Shown: positions 1-9,521 of the stretch, piece by piece
Position numbering within the stretch: the first letter of the stretch is position 1
Layout of the letters: each line of letters opens with the position of its first letter
Assembly: GCA_025060195.1 (NCBI GenBank)
Contig: JANXCQ010000003.1
Span: forward strand, 150,792 to 214,791
Length of the DNA: 64,000 bases
Source: Gemmatales bacterium
Lineage (GTDB): Bacteria; Planctomycetota; Planctomycetia; Gemmatales; HRBIN36
Reading direction: 5' to 3'
Notes under the pieces: model-generated
What the model saw: the letters and a program-made list of their open reading frames with translations, nothing else
Database searches by the model: none
What the model was told of the DNA's origin: nothing
Position numbers and translations under genes: made by a program

Positions 1-1
1 G

Positions 2-571
2 GCCCGCGCGGAATATTCTTTGCGGCTGGACGAATACAGTTATACGCATAACTTGACACTGTTTACCTCCGTGGTTCAGGAGGAACATCGCGAAAAGTTC
101 CTGGAAATTCGCACCCGCAATAACCGTCTGGTTACCCGCATCGAGTTGCTTGGGATTGGTATTCGCACACTTTCTACGGGCCGCGATCATTACCTACGCT
201 TGCGCCAAGCCACCCAGCAATTGGGAAGTAACCTAGTGGAAATCGACTTGGTCCTGCAAGGCCAAAGCCCGATCCCGGTTGACCGGGCACAACTCCCTCC
301 GTTTGATTATCTGGTCTGCGTGTCGCGTGTCCGCCGACCTGATTGTTATGAGGTTTACACCACCACCCTCGACCGCCGGCTGCCCCGCATACGTGTTCCC
401 ATGCTCCCCGACGATAACGATGTAGTGGTTGACCTCCAGGAAATCTTCGACCGCACCTATGACCGCAGTTTCGCCCAGCAACTCGACTATCGCAAGCCGC
501 CGCCAGTTTTGTTGCCTGATGAAAGCGCCCGTTGGGTCGAACAAGTCTTACGGCCGTATCGCATCTCCTAA
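2..571 (+). CDS. DUF4058 family protein (5' truncated by window edge)
   Basis: The reading frame is open from base 2 with no start codon of its own, so only the C-terminal ~189 residues are present. They match the DUF4058 family of uncharacterised proteins, common in planctomycetes and cyanobacteria: an HREKFLEIR segment, then LVTRIELL, a GRDHYLRLRQ block, NLVEIDLVLQG, a YLVCVSRVRRP strand, the LPRIRVPML turn and a YDRSFAQQLDYRKPPPVLL tail. No function is established for the family. A TTG at 20 could be read as a start, but homology continues upstream of it (ARAEYS), so it is internal. The next gene on the same strand begins about 55 bases downstream. Confidence 0.85.
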   Translation, partial: ARAEYSLRLDEYSYTHNLTLFTSVVQEEHREKFLEIRTRNNRLVTRIELLGIGIRTLSTGRDHYLRLRQATQQLGSNLVEIDLVLQGQSPIPVDRAQLPPFDYLVCVSRVRRPDCYEVYTTTLDRRLPRIRVPMLPDDNDVVVDLQEIFDRTYDRSFAQQLDYRKPPPVLLPDESARWVEQVLRPYRIS

Positions 572-625
572 CCGGGCCCATCCTCTTCCGCCTCGACCTC
601 GGTGATAGTTATAAGAAACGTCGTC

Positions 626-1177
626 ATGGCCCAGCCGAAGCCTCATCCGCCTGTGGTGCTAATCGTGGCGGCGTTTTCCCGTCATGAACAGGCGTTACAA
701 TGGGCGCAACAACGATTGCAAGAACATTTCGGTCCGATCCTCGCAGTTTCCCCGTCGTTCCCCTTTGACCATACGGACTATTACACCGCCAGCATGGGAA
801 CCGGTCTCCGCAAACAGCTCCTCGCCTTCCACGAACTCATTGCTCCCGACCAGCTTCCCGACATTAAGCACCTGACCAACACCATGGAAAGCGAACTAGC
901 CCATTCAGGCAAATTTCCAGAGCCACGGCCTATCAATCTCGATCCCGGTTATCTCGACACCGGCAAGTTCATCTTAGCCAGTACCAAGAATCACGCCCAT
1001 CGCATTTACCTCCGCGACGGTATTTATGCGGAAGTTACTCTTTATTACGAAAACAAGCGGTTTCGCCCTTGGCCTTGGACTTACCGCGACTATCAACAGC
1101 CGCTTGTGCTGGATTTCCTGGAACAAGTACGTACTTGGTACCGCCAACGCCTTGCAGCGCATGCCGACGGCACTTAG
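626..1177 (+). CDS. DUF4416 family protein
   Basis: A 183-residue protein of the uncharacterised DUF4416 family. Visible family features are the opening PPVVLIVAAF strand, the FDHTDYYTASMG block, the KHLTNTMESELA segment, the NLDPGYLDTGKFILAST motif, and the HRIYLRDGIYAEVTLYY and WTYRDYQ signatures near the C terminus. Function is unknown. Length is normal for the family. An in-frame GTG at 602 would add eight residues, but ATG 626 is better placed relative to the conserved start. It follows the DUF4058 gene on the same strand and may be co-transcribed with it. Confidence 0.85.
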   Translation: MAQPKPHPPVVLIVAAFSRHEQALQWAQQRLQEHFGPILAVSPSFPFDHTDYYTASMGTGLRKQLLAFHELIAPDQLPDIKHLTNTMESELAHSGKFPEPRPINLDPGYLDTGKFILASTKNHAHRIYLRDGIYAEVTLYYENKRFRPWPWTYRDYQQPLVLDFLEQVRTWYRQRLAAHADGT

Positions 1178-1554
1178 CCGCTCATATCTAGCCACCGTTG
1201 CAGTGTCTTCATCGTTCGATCGCCCCCGTTTGCCCTCAGGATGCCAATCAGGCCCAACATGATTATGCTCGACGAGCCTTGCCCAGAAGCATGCACTAGC
1301 GGCCGACTAGCAACTTACTACTAAGAATCCACCGTCGGACTGACCAAAATGGGCAGGATAATTTTTTACGTGAGCGCCTCTCAACGATTTTTAACCTTCC
1401 GGCTTAGTAAGACCAAGTGCTATGGGCTTGCGCTCACGCTAATATTCTAAATGCCGCAATCACCGCCTATCATCCGCCATTAGGCCCATCGGTTACTAAA
1501 ATGACAAAGGACTAGCACTTACAAAGAGGATTATCAAAAGAACGGGAACCGCCC
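1178..1554. other. Intergenic stretch, nothing recognised
   Basis: About 380 bases between the DUF4416 and EVE genes. I see no open frame of protein-like character, no tRNA-like fold and no clear terminator hairpin. It presumably carries the promoter for the EVE-ABC transporter run, but no convincing -35/-10 pair stands out. Confidence 0.4.
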
Positions 1555-1965
1555 ATGGCCTATTGGCTTTTCAAAGAAGAACCGTCGCATTATTCCTTCG
1601 ACGACTTGGTCCGCGACGGTCAGACCCGTTGGGACGGCGTGAGCAACGCCCTGGCTCGTAAGAACCTTGCTCAAGTACGTAAGGGCGATCTCATCTTCTA
1701 CTACCATACCGGCAAAGAAAAAGCTATTGTCGGCATTATGGAAGCCATCTCCGACGCTTATACCCTACCAGAAAACCCTAAGCTTTATGCTGTCGACGTG
1801 CGCCCTGTTGAAAAACTCCTACGTCCTGTACGCTTAGAGGAAATTAAGGCCGAACCTGTTTGCGCACATTGGGAGTTAGTTCGCTTGCCGCGCTTATCCG
1901 TCATGCCCGTCCCAAAGTCCATCTGGAACTTGATTCTCAAGCTCTCGCGACGACCTGCGGCATAA
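1555..1965 (+). CDS. EVE domain-containing protein
   Basis: A 136-residue protein made of one EVE (PUA-like) domain. The family hallmarks are present: the MAYWLFKEEPSHYSFDDL opening, the WDGVSNALARKNLAQVRKGD segment with the conserved Trp and Asn, FYYHTGKEKAIVGI, and the late WELVRLPRLSVMPVP motif. EVE domains have an aromatic cage and some bind modified bases in nucleic acid; the target here cannot be told from sequence. The stop lies two bases before the proposed start of the ABC ATPase, so the two are probably in one transcript, although no functional link is obvious. Confidence 0.9.
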   Translation: MAYWLFKEEPSHYSFDDLVRDGQTRWDGVSNALARKNLAQVRKGDLIFYYHTGKEKAIVGIMEAISDAYTLPENPKLYAVDVRPVEKLLRPVRLEEIKAEPVCAHWELVRLPRLSVMPVPKSIWNLILKLSRRPAA

Positions 1966-1967
1966 GC

Positions 1968-2675
1968 ATGACCCCATGCGCCCAAGCTCATGGTCTTCAG
2001 GTGCGAGATTTAACCAAGACTTATCTTATGCCTGCAGGACCTCTTCCCGTCCTTCGTGGTATCAACTTAGAGGTGGCGCCCGGAGAAGCAGTCGCTATCA
2101 TGGGTCCTAGCGGCTCCGGAAAAAGCACCTTGCTCTATATTCTCGGCACCTTAGAGCCTCCCACCTCAGGCCAAGTCCTCATTAATGGCGAGAATCCCTT
2201 TCTTCGCCCCGCTCGTGAATTAGCACAGTTTCGCAACCATCACATTGGGTTTGTATTTCAAGAACATTACCTTCTGCCCCAGTGTAATGTCTGGGAAAAC
2301 GTGCTCCTACCTGCCCTCATCAACCCAGCCTTGCGTGCCCAAGCAACGGAGCGTGCCCGACACTTGCTCAATCAGGTGGGACTAAGTCACCGTTTGCACC
2401 ATTATCCCGCGGAACTTTCAGGCGGTGAGCGGCAACGTGTCGCTATTGCCCGCGCCCTTATTAATAGTCCGACCTTAGTACTAGCCGATGAACCGACCGG
2501 AAACTTAGACCGTCACGCGGCCCAAAATGTAGCTTCCCTCTTACAAGAACTAGTATCTAGCCAGCGCATTATCCTAGTCTTAGCCACGCACAGCCTGGAA
2601 ATTGCCCGCCGCTTCTCCCGTATCTATGAATTAGTTGATGGCCAACTGTATCCGCGTGAAATTAAGTCTGAATAA
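1968..2675 (+). CDS. ABC transporter ATP-binding protein (LolD/MacB type)
   Basis: A 235-residue ATPase subunit. Walker [10 protein letters not shown] lies near residue 46, the Q-loop [10 protein letters not shown] follows, the signature [15 protein letters not shown] is near 150 and Walker [13 protein letters not shown] near 171. The Q-loop context and the EPTGNLD form are typical of the LolD/MacB/FtsE branch, which powers lipoprotein extraction, efflux or cell-wall signalling with FtsX-like permeases. The frame stays open upstream to 1860 inside the EVE gene, but homology begins only after ATG 1968. The stop at 2675 is 16 bases before the ATG of the permease gene, its evident partner. Confidence 0.92.
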   Translation: MTPCAQAHGLQVRDLTKTYLMPAGPLPVLRGINLEVAPGEAVAIMGPSGSGKSTLLYILGTLEPPTSGQVLINGENPFLRPARELAQFRNHHIGFVFQEHYLLPQCNVWENVLLPALINPALRAQATERARHLLNQVGLSHRLHHYPAELSGGERQRVAIARALINSPTLVLADEPTGNLDRHAAQNVASLLQELVSSQRIILVLATHSLEIARRFSRIYELVDGQLYPREIKSE

Positions 2676-2691
2676 ACTGCGACAGGACCTT

Positions 2692-5600
2692 ATGAGCTTA
2701 GGCCGCCTTTGGCTGAAAAACCTCCGCTATCATAAGCGCTCGCATTTAGCAGTTTTCGTGGGTGCTTGTATAGGTACCATGGCGTTGACAGGGGCCTGGT
2801 TAGTAGGCGACCTGTTACGCACTCAGCTTAGCCGCCTACAACAACAACGCCTTGGCTCCGCTAGTTATGCCCTTACCTGTTCCCGGTTCTTCACCTCCAG
2901 CTTAGCCGATTGTATATCGGACGAATTGGGCGGTACAAATGCATCTCTCCTCGTAATACCTCTACTGCAACTCCGCGGCACTATTCTAGTGCGAGATAAA
3001 GACGGTCGATTGATCCGGCACCAAGGCATGGTTCAAGTGCTCGGTGTCTCACCGCAATTTTGGCGCTTATTCAACTCGGATGCTCCCGACTTGACGGGAG
3101 CCGTTGCAGTCAATGAAACCTTAGCCCGGCAGCTGCAACTCTCGGAAAATAGCCTTTTAGAAGTTCGACTTCCACGACCTAACGCAATTCCCACTGACAC
3201 CTTGGCAGGGCGGAACACCGACGAGTCGGGCACAGCTTGGCAAGTAGCCCTAAATCTTGAAAGCCGACCTATACGCTATATCGTTCCCGACCGACAAGGC
3301 GGCGCCTTTAGTCTCGCGCCGCAAATTACCGTACCGTTAACTGTTTTTCTTCCGTTACAAGAATTGCAAAGGCGGCTTGGCGAACCCCTCAACTTAGATA
3401 ATCCTGCGAATGTCCTGCTAGTCGGCAGCGCCAGTGGTTCTCACGCTATAGAGTTCGGCCATCTAAAAAGGATCTTGCAACGATCTCTCAAGCTGGAAGA
3501 CTATGGTCTCAAACTCCGCATGTATCATTCACCAGCACAATATGCATCTATAGAGACCAATCGTTTACTTTTGGAAGACCGCCTTGCGGACTTAATTTGT
3601 CAAGTCACCCAGCAAATGGGCTGGTCATCGCGGCCCACCCTCACATATTTAGTGAACCTCCTGTGGGCATCGGATTGGCCGATAGATCTTAGCTCTTTGC
3701 TTGCTGGCATACCATCCCATCCGGTTATCAGCCAAAAGCTCATGCTTTGGCGGTCATGTTATCGTTATGTCCCTTATGTGACTGTTACTGTATTAGATCC
3801 CCGCGAAGATTACCCTTGGGGGCCGTTTTATAGCTGGGACGGTCAGCGATGGGAAAGGCCACTAAATCCTGGAGAAATATTGCTCACCGAACCGTCGGCT
3901 GATTCCTTATGGCCTGAGGGTCGGTGGCAGGCTCGACTGGCCGCTCACCAAACCTTACCTGACGTGTACCTACGCTATTTCATCGAATCGTCTGGTTGGT
4001 TGTTACAAGAGAAAACCGCCCGTCTGCGTGTCGCAGGCGTCTTAGCTTGGCGGGGCGCCGTAGTAAATCCTGGCCTGACGCCGGAATTTCCCGGTTTACG
4101 GGGAACCACACCCGCCCAATGGAAACCGCCATTCCCACGGTCGCAATGGCACCCGGAATGGCTGCGTTGGGCGGATGACCAACACTGGCGTCGGCATCGC
4201 GCTGCCCCCCGCGCATTTGTCTCCGCTGAGACGGCGCAGCAGCTCGGCTGGGGGAGCCGTCATGGCAAATATACCTCGATTCGAATCGCCCCACCTCCTG
4301 ATGTGCTTTTGGACAGTAAGGCTCTACAACAATTTTCTAAGCATCTGTTACAATGTTTAGATCCCGAGCAACATGGTTTTCAATGGCTTGACTTACCGCG
4401 AGAAGCGGCCTTAGCAGCGACGCAAGGCCCCGCACGCATGTTTAGTTGGCTTTTTATGGGTTTTAGTATCTTTCTGGTCGGGTCGGCTCTTATGCTTATC
4501 GTCCTGTTAATACGCCTCCAGATCGTTAGGCGGGCCAGCGAGTTTGGGTTACTCACGGCACTAGGATATTCCCGATCGCTACTAGCAACACTGTTCGGGG
4601 CAGAACTCAGCATCTCGCTTTTGTTGGGGTGTGTAAGCGGTTTGCCGAGTGCGGTCTTGTATGCCTGGGGACTGCTCACTTGGATAGAGGGTCGCTGGCC
4701 TACGATAGGCCTATCCTTGAGCGACAGTGCTTACCTCTCTATTGGTCAATCAAATTTCGTGCTTTCGCTGCTGTCAGGCATGACCATCAGTTTGCTCGCT
4801 GGTCTTTCAGCTATTGTCTGGAGCCTGCGAGAATTGTGGCGATTCACACCTCGATCTATGCTTTTCGGACGTTTTCAGGCTGAATTACCTGGTTCCCGCA
4901 ATTGGTGCTCTTGGTTGCCGACCCTAGTCTCCGCCCTAAGTTCAGCCGTTGTAGGACTCATCATTCTAATACTTGCAGGGCATGCTCGCCCAACCCAAGT
5001 GCCAATCTGGTTTTTTATGAGCGGCCTAGCTTGGTTATTTGCGGGCCTCATAGTTGTTCAGAGAATTCTGGCCTGGGCTAAACCTAGCCTCATGCGCTAT
5101 TCCTGGTGGATAGCATTACCTTGGCGATTTATTATGCAACAACCGCGAAGAAATTTCTTTGCTGTCAGCTTGTTAGCCATAACGACATTTACACTCACCG
5201 CCATCGAGGTCTTTTATAAATCACCTTCTGCAGAGGCTTTAAGGTTAGAGTCAGGGACGGGCGGCTTTCGTTTAATAGCAGAGAGCGATATTCCACTTCC
5301 AATAATCCCGGGAAACTTCATCGAATGGCAGGCTCTCATGCCTGAAGAAACGAAGCGCCAGACAGAAGAGTTCGTTCGGCATCTCGAGCAATGGGGCGTA
5401 CGTATTTACGGTTTTGCAGTCAAACCCGGCGATGATGTAAGTTGCCTAAACCTTTATCAGCCGCAACGGCCTCGCATTCTCGGAGTGCCGGCGAACTTAG
5501 CACTTCGGGGGGGGTTCAGATTTGACAGAGTCGACTATTCAGCAGTTGGGGCTCCATCCAATCCTTGGCTGGCTCTATTTTCGCCTGCATTGGAATCAAT

Positions 5601-6321
5601 TCCTTGTTTTGCCGATGCGCACACGGCGCGTTGGGTACTCCATGTGGATCTGGGACAAACTATTTCTAGTGGCGGACCGTCGCCATCGCGCACGCCGTTG
5701 CGCCTTATTGGATTGCTGACTGACAGTATATTTCAGGGTAGCCTGCTTATTGCTGAGGAACATTTCCGATCCCATTTTCCCGAACATGCAGGATATGCGT
5801 TTTTCCTTATTGAAACTAGAGCTGATGCGCCACTAGATAAAGTGACTCAGACCTTAGAATCGGCCTTGGGTGAAAGATACGGCTTCAGCGTTCGCCGTAC
5901 CTTGGATGTGTTAGGACAGTATCACGCAGTGGAGAACTTATATTTGCAAACCTTTCAAATGCTCGGGGGATTCGGACTTATCCTCGGAGCAGGGGGCTTA
6001 GCCTTAGTGCTACGAAGAAATATTTATGAACGACAACGAGAATTAGCTTTATTACAAGCCCTCGGATATACTCCGGCAATGTTGGGATGCTTAGTCTTGT
6101 TAGAAAATGCAATCTTAGTGTTAGCGGGTTTGACCGTTGGACTATTAGCGGCTTTACTTAGCATCACTCCGCATCTCTATCTTATCGGCGCGGTACAGCA
6201 AACCCTTGTGCGCCTGATTTCACTAATAGCAGGAGTTCTCATGGTCGGGGTGATGAGCGGTTTAGCAGCCATCTATCGAGCTGTCAAATTGCCGATGGTT
6301 CCCATACTTCGGCAAGAGTAG
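2692..6321 (+). CDS. Large ABC transporter permease with FtsX-like domains
   Basis: A 1209-residue integral membrane protein. A first transmembrane segment (about residues 20-40) is followed by a large extracytoplasmic region, an FtsX-like bundle beginning near residue 582 (MFSWLFMGFSIFLVGSALML), more membrane helices in the middle, a second soluble region, and a C-terminal FtsX-like bundle (about 1080-1205, with ERQRELALLQALGYTPAML). The RRASEFGLLTALGYS and RQRELALLQALGY repeats are the paired cytoplasmic loops of a fused dimeric permease, as in large LolCE/MacB-like proteins. ATG 2692 follows an ACAGGA ribosome site; a longer start at 2635 would overlap the ATPase gene. The substrate is unknown. 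Confidence 0.88.
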   Translation: MSLGRLWLKNLRYHKRSHLAVFVGACIGTMALTGAWLVGDLLRTQLSRLQQQRLGSASYALTCSRFFTSSLADCISDELGGTNASLLVIPLLQLRGTILVRDKDGRLIRHQGMVQVLGVSPQFWRLFNSDAPDLTGAVAVNETLARQLQLSENSLLEVRLPRPNAIPTDTLAGRNTDESGTAWQVALNLESRPIRYIVPDRQGGAFSLAPQITVPLTVFLPLQELQRRLGEPLNLDNPANVLLVGSASGSHAIEFGHLKRILQRSLKLEDYGLKLRMYHSPAQYASIETNRLLLEDRLADLICQVTQQMGWSSRPTLTYLVNLLWASDWPIDLSSLLAGIPSHPVISQKLMLWRSCYRYVPYVTVTVLDPREDYPWGPFYSWDGQRWERPLNPGEILLTEPSADSLWPEGRWQARLAAHQTLPDVYLRYFIESSGWLLQEKTARLRVAGVLAWRGAVVNPGLTPEFPGLRGTTPAQWKPPFPRSQWHPEWLRWADDQHWRRHRAAPRAFVSAETAQQLGWGSRHGKYTSIRIAPPPDVLLDSKALQQFSKHLLQCLDPEQHGFQWLDLPREAALAATQGPARMFSWLFMGFSIFLVGSALMLIVLLIRLQIVRRASEFGLLTALGYSRSLLATLFGAELSISLLLGCVSGLPSAVLYAWGLLTWIEGRWPTIGLSLSDSAYLSIGQSNFVLSLLSGMTISLLAGLSAIVWSLRELWRFTPRSMLFGRFQAELPGSRNWCSWLPTLVSALSSAVVGLIILILAGHARPTQVPIWFFMSGLAWLFAGLIVVQRILAWAKPSLMRYSWWIALPWRFIMQQPRRNFFAVSLLAITTFTLTAIEVFYKSPSAEALRLESGTGGFRLIAESDIPLPIIPGNFIEWQALMPEETKRQTEEFVRHLEQWGVRIYGFAVKPGDDVSCLNLYQPQRPRILGVPANLALRGGFRFDRVDYSAVGAPSNPWLALFSPALESIPCFADAHTARWVLHVDLGQTISSGGPSPSRTPLRLIGLLTDSIFQGSLLIAEEHFRSHFPEHAGYAFFLIETRADAPLDKVTQTLESALGERYGFSVRRTLDVLGQYHAVENLYLQTFQMLGGFGLILGAGGLALVLRRNIYERQRELALLQALGYTPAMLGCLVLLENAILVLAGLTVGLLAALLSITPHLYLIGAVQQTLVRLISLIAGVLMVGVMSGLAAIYRAVKLPMVPILRQE

Positions 6322-6340
6322 GCTCTACCGCTATGAACAA

Positions 6341-6673
6341 TCAATGCAGGATCTTTTCGATGGCGTCTTCATAAACTTTCTTAGATTGAGCGCCTACGAT
6401 GCGCGTAATCTCTTGACCGTTTTTGAAAATGCACACTTGCGGGATGGAGGTAACCCGATATCGGGCCGCTAAGTCTTGGTTCTCGTCCACATCCACTTTA
6501 CCGACCTTGATCCGTCCAGCATACTGATCGGCTAGTGCCTCAATAGTAGGGGCAATCATGCGACACGGACCGCACCATGTGGCCCAGAAATCCACTAACA
6601 CTGGGACAGGGCTTTGCAGGACTTCGGTATCCCAATTGGTGCTCGTAAGTTCCAGGACATTCTTATTGGCCAT
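6341..6673 (-). CDS. trxA: Thioredoxin
   Basis: A 110-residue classical thioredoxin, a cytoplasmic disulfide reductase. The active site WCGPC sits in the conserved VLVDFWATWCGPCRMIAP context, followed by VGKVDVDENQDLAARYRVTSIP with the cis-Pro and the glycine-containing C-terminal helix region. The start at 6673 (MANKNVLEL) has a GGCGGAG ribosome site just upstream; an upstream extension adds 18 residues without family support. It is convergent with the ABC permease gene, with only 19 bases between the two stops. Confidence 0.95.
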   Translation of the reverse strand: MANKNVLELTSTNWDTEVLQSPVPVLVDFWATWCGPCRMIAPTIEALADQYAGRIKVGKVDVDENQDLAARYRVTSIPQVCIFKNGQEITRIVGAQSKKVYEDAIEKILH

Positions 6674-6766
6674 GACTTTCTCCGCCTTTTGGTTGAATCT
6701 TGCTAAATTAGGTTCCTGATGCGTCAAGTATTATATCAACCCACTAATCGGAGATGACTGAGGGGT

Positions 6767-7972
6767 TCAAAAGTTAAACTCCACTTCGACGCTGGGGCCG
6801 TGGTAGAAGATGTCCCCGCCGAAGGAGCGTTGCCCGCGCGGATTCGATAAGTCATAAGAGACTTGGTTAGCTGCTTCGGCCACATCCAGTAACCAGAGAA
6901 CATTATAGCCGCCCTTAATTCGGCAGAAGTCCCCGAGATAAAGTTCACATGCGACATTGATTTCATACATATGACTAAAGCGCCAGGTGGAACTACTTCC
7001 GCGCGTGCCGACTAAGCCGTCGTGCCGCAACAGCTCCACTTCAATATCGGCGCGATTAGCGAACCAGCTGCCTCGTAAGAACCAAGAAAATCCGAGCCAC
7101 TCTAAGATCGGCGTACGAGCGCCCCAGCCTAGACTGCCACCGATGAGATGATTATGGGTCCGCGTGCTATAAGTGGCGGTTTCCGCAGGATTTGGAGCGA
7201 CCTGAATGGAGTTATCTTCGACCGTGAACGCATAACGTTCTTGTAAATCTACGTAGCGAACGCCGACCATATAATCAAAACCGGCTCCGCTCGGCGCACT
7301 GGCCCAATGATAATTGCCCTCTAAGCTGTAGAGTTGATGACGGAAGCGAAAGTGCACGCGGTCGGCATTGTCAAAAATATTAGCAAAACCGCCCGGCGCG
7401 TTGCTAAAAATACCAGAAATGCGGCCTGGCGACGTTAGGGTAGTGGTTTGCGTCTGGTCTGGTAACACGAAGCCGGCAAATTCTAAGGCCGCATCCTGAT
7501 TTGCCAGGCCCATGACCCAGCGCACGCCGGAGTAAAACTCGGCTGCGGGACTGCGTGTAGTCGCCAGCACCGGAGCGTCCGCAGGAGCGGGATTATTATC
7601 ATCACTGGTAACTGGATCGCGCACAAATAGAGGCCGCCTGTCGTTTTCCTGCCGTTTCAAGCCGAGCCAACCGACTCCAGCATAGTACTGATACGGAGCG
7701 TAAGTCGCGAACGGTTCCTCCCAATACTCAGGAAGTCCGGGCCGACCGTTTGGTATCATGGGCGGCGCTGGTGGATAAACCGCAGGACCACTTGGTGCGC
7801 TCGGAGGAGGACTTGAAGGTCTAAAATTAGGCCAGATGCTCGGCGGTGCATGCGGAACATGGGCCGTGCGCGCTAGGGGAATGGGTTCGCCATAGCTCTG
7901 CGCAAAAGCGGCCGGCGCCAGGATCACCCACGTTCCCAGACTTCCTAATACAAGTTTGCGAAGACCGCGCAT
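6767..7972 (-). CDS. BBP7 family outer-membrane beta-barrel protein
   Basis: A 401-residue exported protein with a signal peptide (MRGLRKLVLGSLGTWVILAP, cleavage likely near AFAQ), a Pro-rich linker (residues ~35-85) and a C-terminal domain of alternating strands. Features of the planctomycete putative beta-barrel porin-7 family include the YYAGVGWLGLKRQ start of the barrel, the GVRWVMG and GVRYVDLQERY strands, and a last strand ending in a hydrophobic alternation with terminal Phe (VEVEFNF). The role is unknown; an outer-membrane location is inferred from the family. The start has an AAGGGA ribosome site. Confidence 0.82.
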   Translation of the reverse strand: MRGLRKLVLGSLGTWVILAPAAFAQSYGEPIPLARTAHVPHAPPSIWPNFRPSSPPPSAPSGPAVYPPAPPMIPNGRPGLPEYWEEPFATYAPYQYYAGVGWLGLKRQENDRRPLFVRDPVTSDDNNPAPADAPVLATTRSPAAEFYSGVRWVMGLANQDAALEFAGFVLPDQTQTTTLTSPGRISGIFSNAPGGFANIFDNADRVHFRFRHQLYSLEGNYHWASAPSGAGFDYMVGVRYVDLQERYAFTVEDNSIQVAPNPAETATYSTRTHNHLIGGSLGWGARTPILEWLGFSWFLRGSWFANRADIEVELLRHDGLVGTRGSSSTWRFSHMYEINVACELYLGDFCRIKGGYNVLWLLDVAEAANQVSYDLSNPRGQRSFGGDIFYHGPSVEVEFNF

Positions 7973-8266
7973 ATTTTTTCCCTTAGAGCGAACTAAGTCA
8001 CCGCTGCCACGAGTTCATGTCGAGGATTTTACCGTTTCTTCGATTCCTATCGTCCGCGATAACTAGGCAACTTCAAATATCTTTGCTGAGATTATGTAAC
8101 CAATCGATTACCCGGCTAAACTTGAATTTATGTAAACGATTAGGTGAACATAAATTTTGTGTGAGCCAGAGACGCCCACGACGGTAATAGGCCCCTACCA
8201 GAACGTGCTAAAGGAGCGCCGCATATTTTTCTAATCTCTCGAGTGCTATTGTTCGTTCGTTATGGA

Positions 8267-8884
8267 CTAACGCAGTGGTGGATTAGGAGGCGAGGGTGGA
8301 AAAACAGGTTCCGGCACGCTGGAAGGCGTAGTCCCTGGCGGTGCAGGTACGACGGGCAAAGTGGTGCGTATAGTGGTGTCTGGCTTCGAGGGGATTGTGC
8401 TATAGTTCAAACCGCTAGGCATAGCAGGCTTATCGGGATTGGGCATGGTTTCTGAGCTCGGCTGGGTTCGACTGGGCGAGGCAGGCCCAGTTGAGTTAGT
8501 TCGCCCATCGCTGGGCAAAGAGTGCGAGGCTGGAACAGGATTATGTTGACCGTAGCGTGCTGGCTGAGCCTGTACGGGTATTGCATGGCTAGAGCTCGGT
8601 GCGGACCCAGACGTAGTACCCAGGCTGAAGCCTGCATTCGCAGGTAATGCTGGCGCTTGCCCATTGGGAACCGTACCAGCGGGCATGAGAGTCGGACTTC
8701 TCAGGTTCCAGCCGGTAGCGTTGTTTTGTGGGAGATTGTTCGGCGTTTGCTGACTGGGACTACCTGGTCGAAAAACATTGTTAGGTAGGAGCGTCGCCGA
8801 GGAATTGCGTGTCCAATCACAGTTCTGACAACCCAAAACAGATACCGCTAGGACTACCGTGCACCATGCGGGCTTCTTGCCCAT
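8267..8884 (-). CDS. Proline/serine-rich putative lipoprotein
   Basis: A 205-residue protein of low complexity, rich in Pro, Ser, Asn and Thr. The N terminus has a short charged stretch and a hydrophobic core ending in a lipobox (SVLGC), so Cys19 is the likely lipidation site. Beyond that it has no recognisable fold, and the tail is nearly all Pro and Ser. A strong AAGGAGAG site precedes ATG 8884. It is probably an envelope spacer or surface protein. It lies about 290 bases downstream of the BBP7 start, on the same strand and also exported, but is probably transcribed separately. I do not recognise a family. Confidence 0.65.
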   Translation of the reverse strand: MGKKPAWCTVVLAVSVLGCQNCDWTRNSSATLLPNNVFRPGSPSQQTPNNLPQNNATGWNLRSPTLMPAGTVPNGQAPALPANAGFSLGTTSGSAPSSSHAIPVQAQPARYGQHNPVPASHSLPSDGRTNSTGPASPSRTQPSSETMPNPDKPAMPSGLNYSTIPSKPDTTIRTTLPVVPAPPGTTPSSVPEPVFPPSPPNPPLR

Positions 8885-9521
8885 GAGTCTCTCCTTGACT
8901 AAGAAGTTATCCAGCGATGACCTCGCGCAGGCTCGGTCTTCGGATGACGATATGTCCCGCGCCTTATATGGCAGCTGTTTGAAAATTCAAGGGCAACTTG
9001 TCCGCGAATTTAGGATTGAGGCCACACTATTGAATTGAGGCGAGATTAAATAGTTGCACCTATCTCGCTTTTGCCTGTACGCTGCATTAGCAACATTGCC
9101 AGGCGTTTATCGCTCGAAATGAGTATCGATCAAGTTCTCGCTACCCGTACAACAAGCGATGGCCCTAACCTTAATGAGAATGCTACAAGCATGGGCCAGT
9201 AGTTGCTTAGAGCAGTGAGTCAGATGGAGCAGTGTTCTAGCATCTAGCTTTCAAATTTCAGTGTGAAGAGCACCGAGGAGGCGAAGCTGCTGGCCTAGAT
9301 CAATGGATACTTTCAATATCACGCAGCTCCACCTGGCATGGGCCGTCACTTCAGATAATAATGAGATATAGAGGCTCCATAAAAGAAATGCATGCATTCA
9401 TCGAACCGAGACTGGCTGGGCAAAGGCACTGAGGTGGTAAGCGAAGGATTAGTACGCGCTGCGGATTTGTGATGGGTGCGAAGGAATAAAGCTTAGGCGA
9501 AGTGAACCGAGACGGGGAGAG
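8885..9521. other. 637-base divergent intergenic region, no gene seen
   Basis: It separates the minus-strand lipoprotein from the plus-strand histidine kinase, so it must hold both promoters. I see no protein-like frame, no tRNA and no clear inverted repeat. Confidence 0.4.
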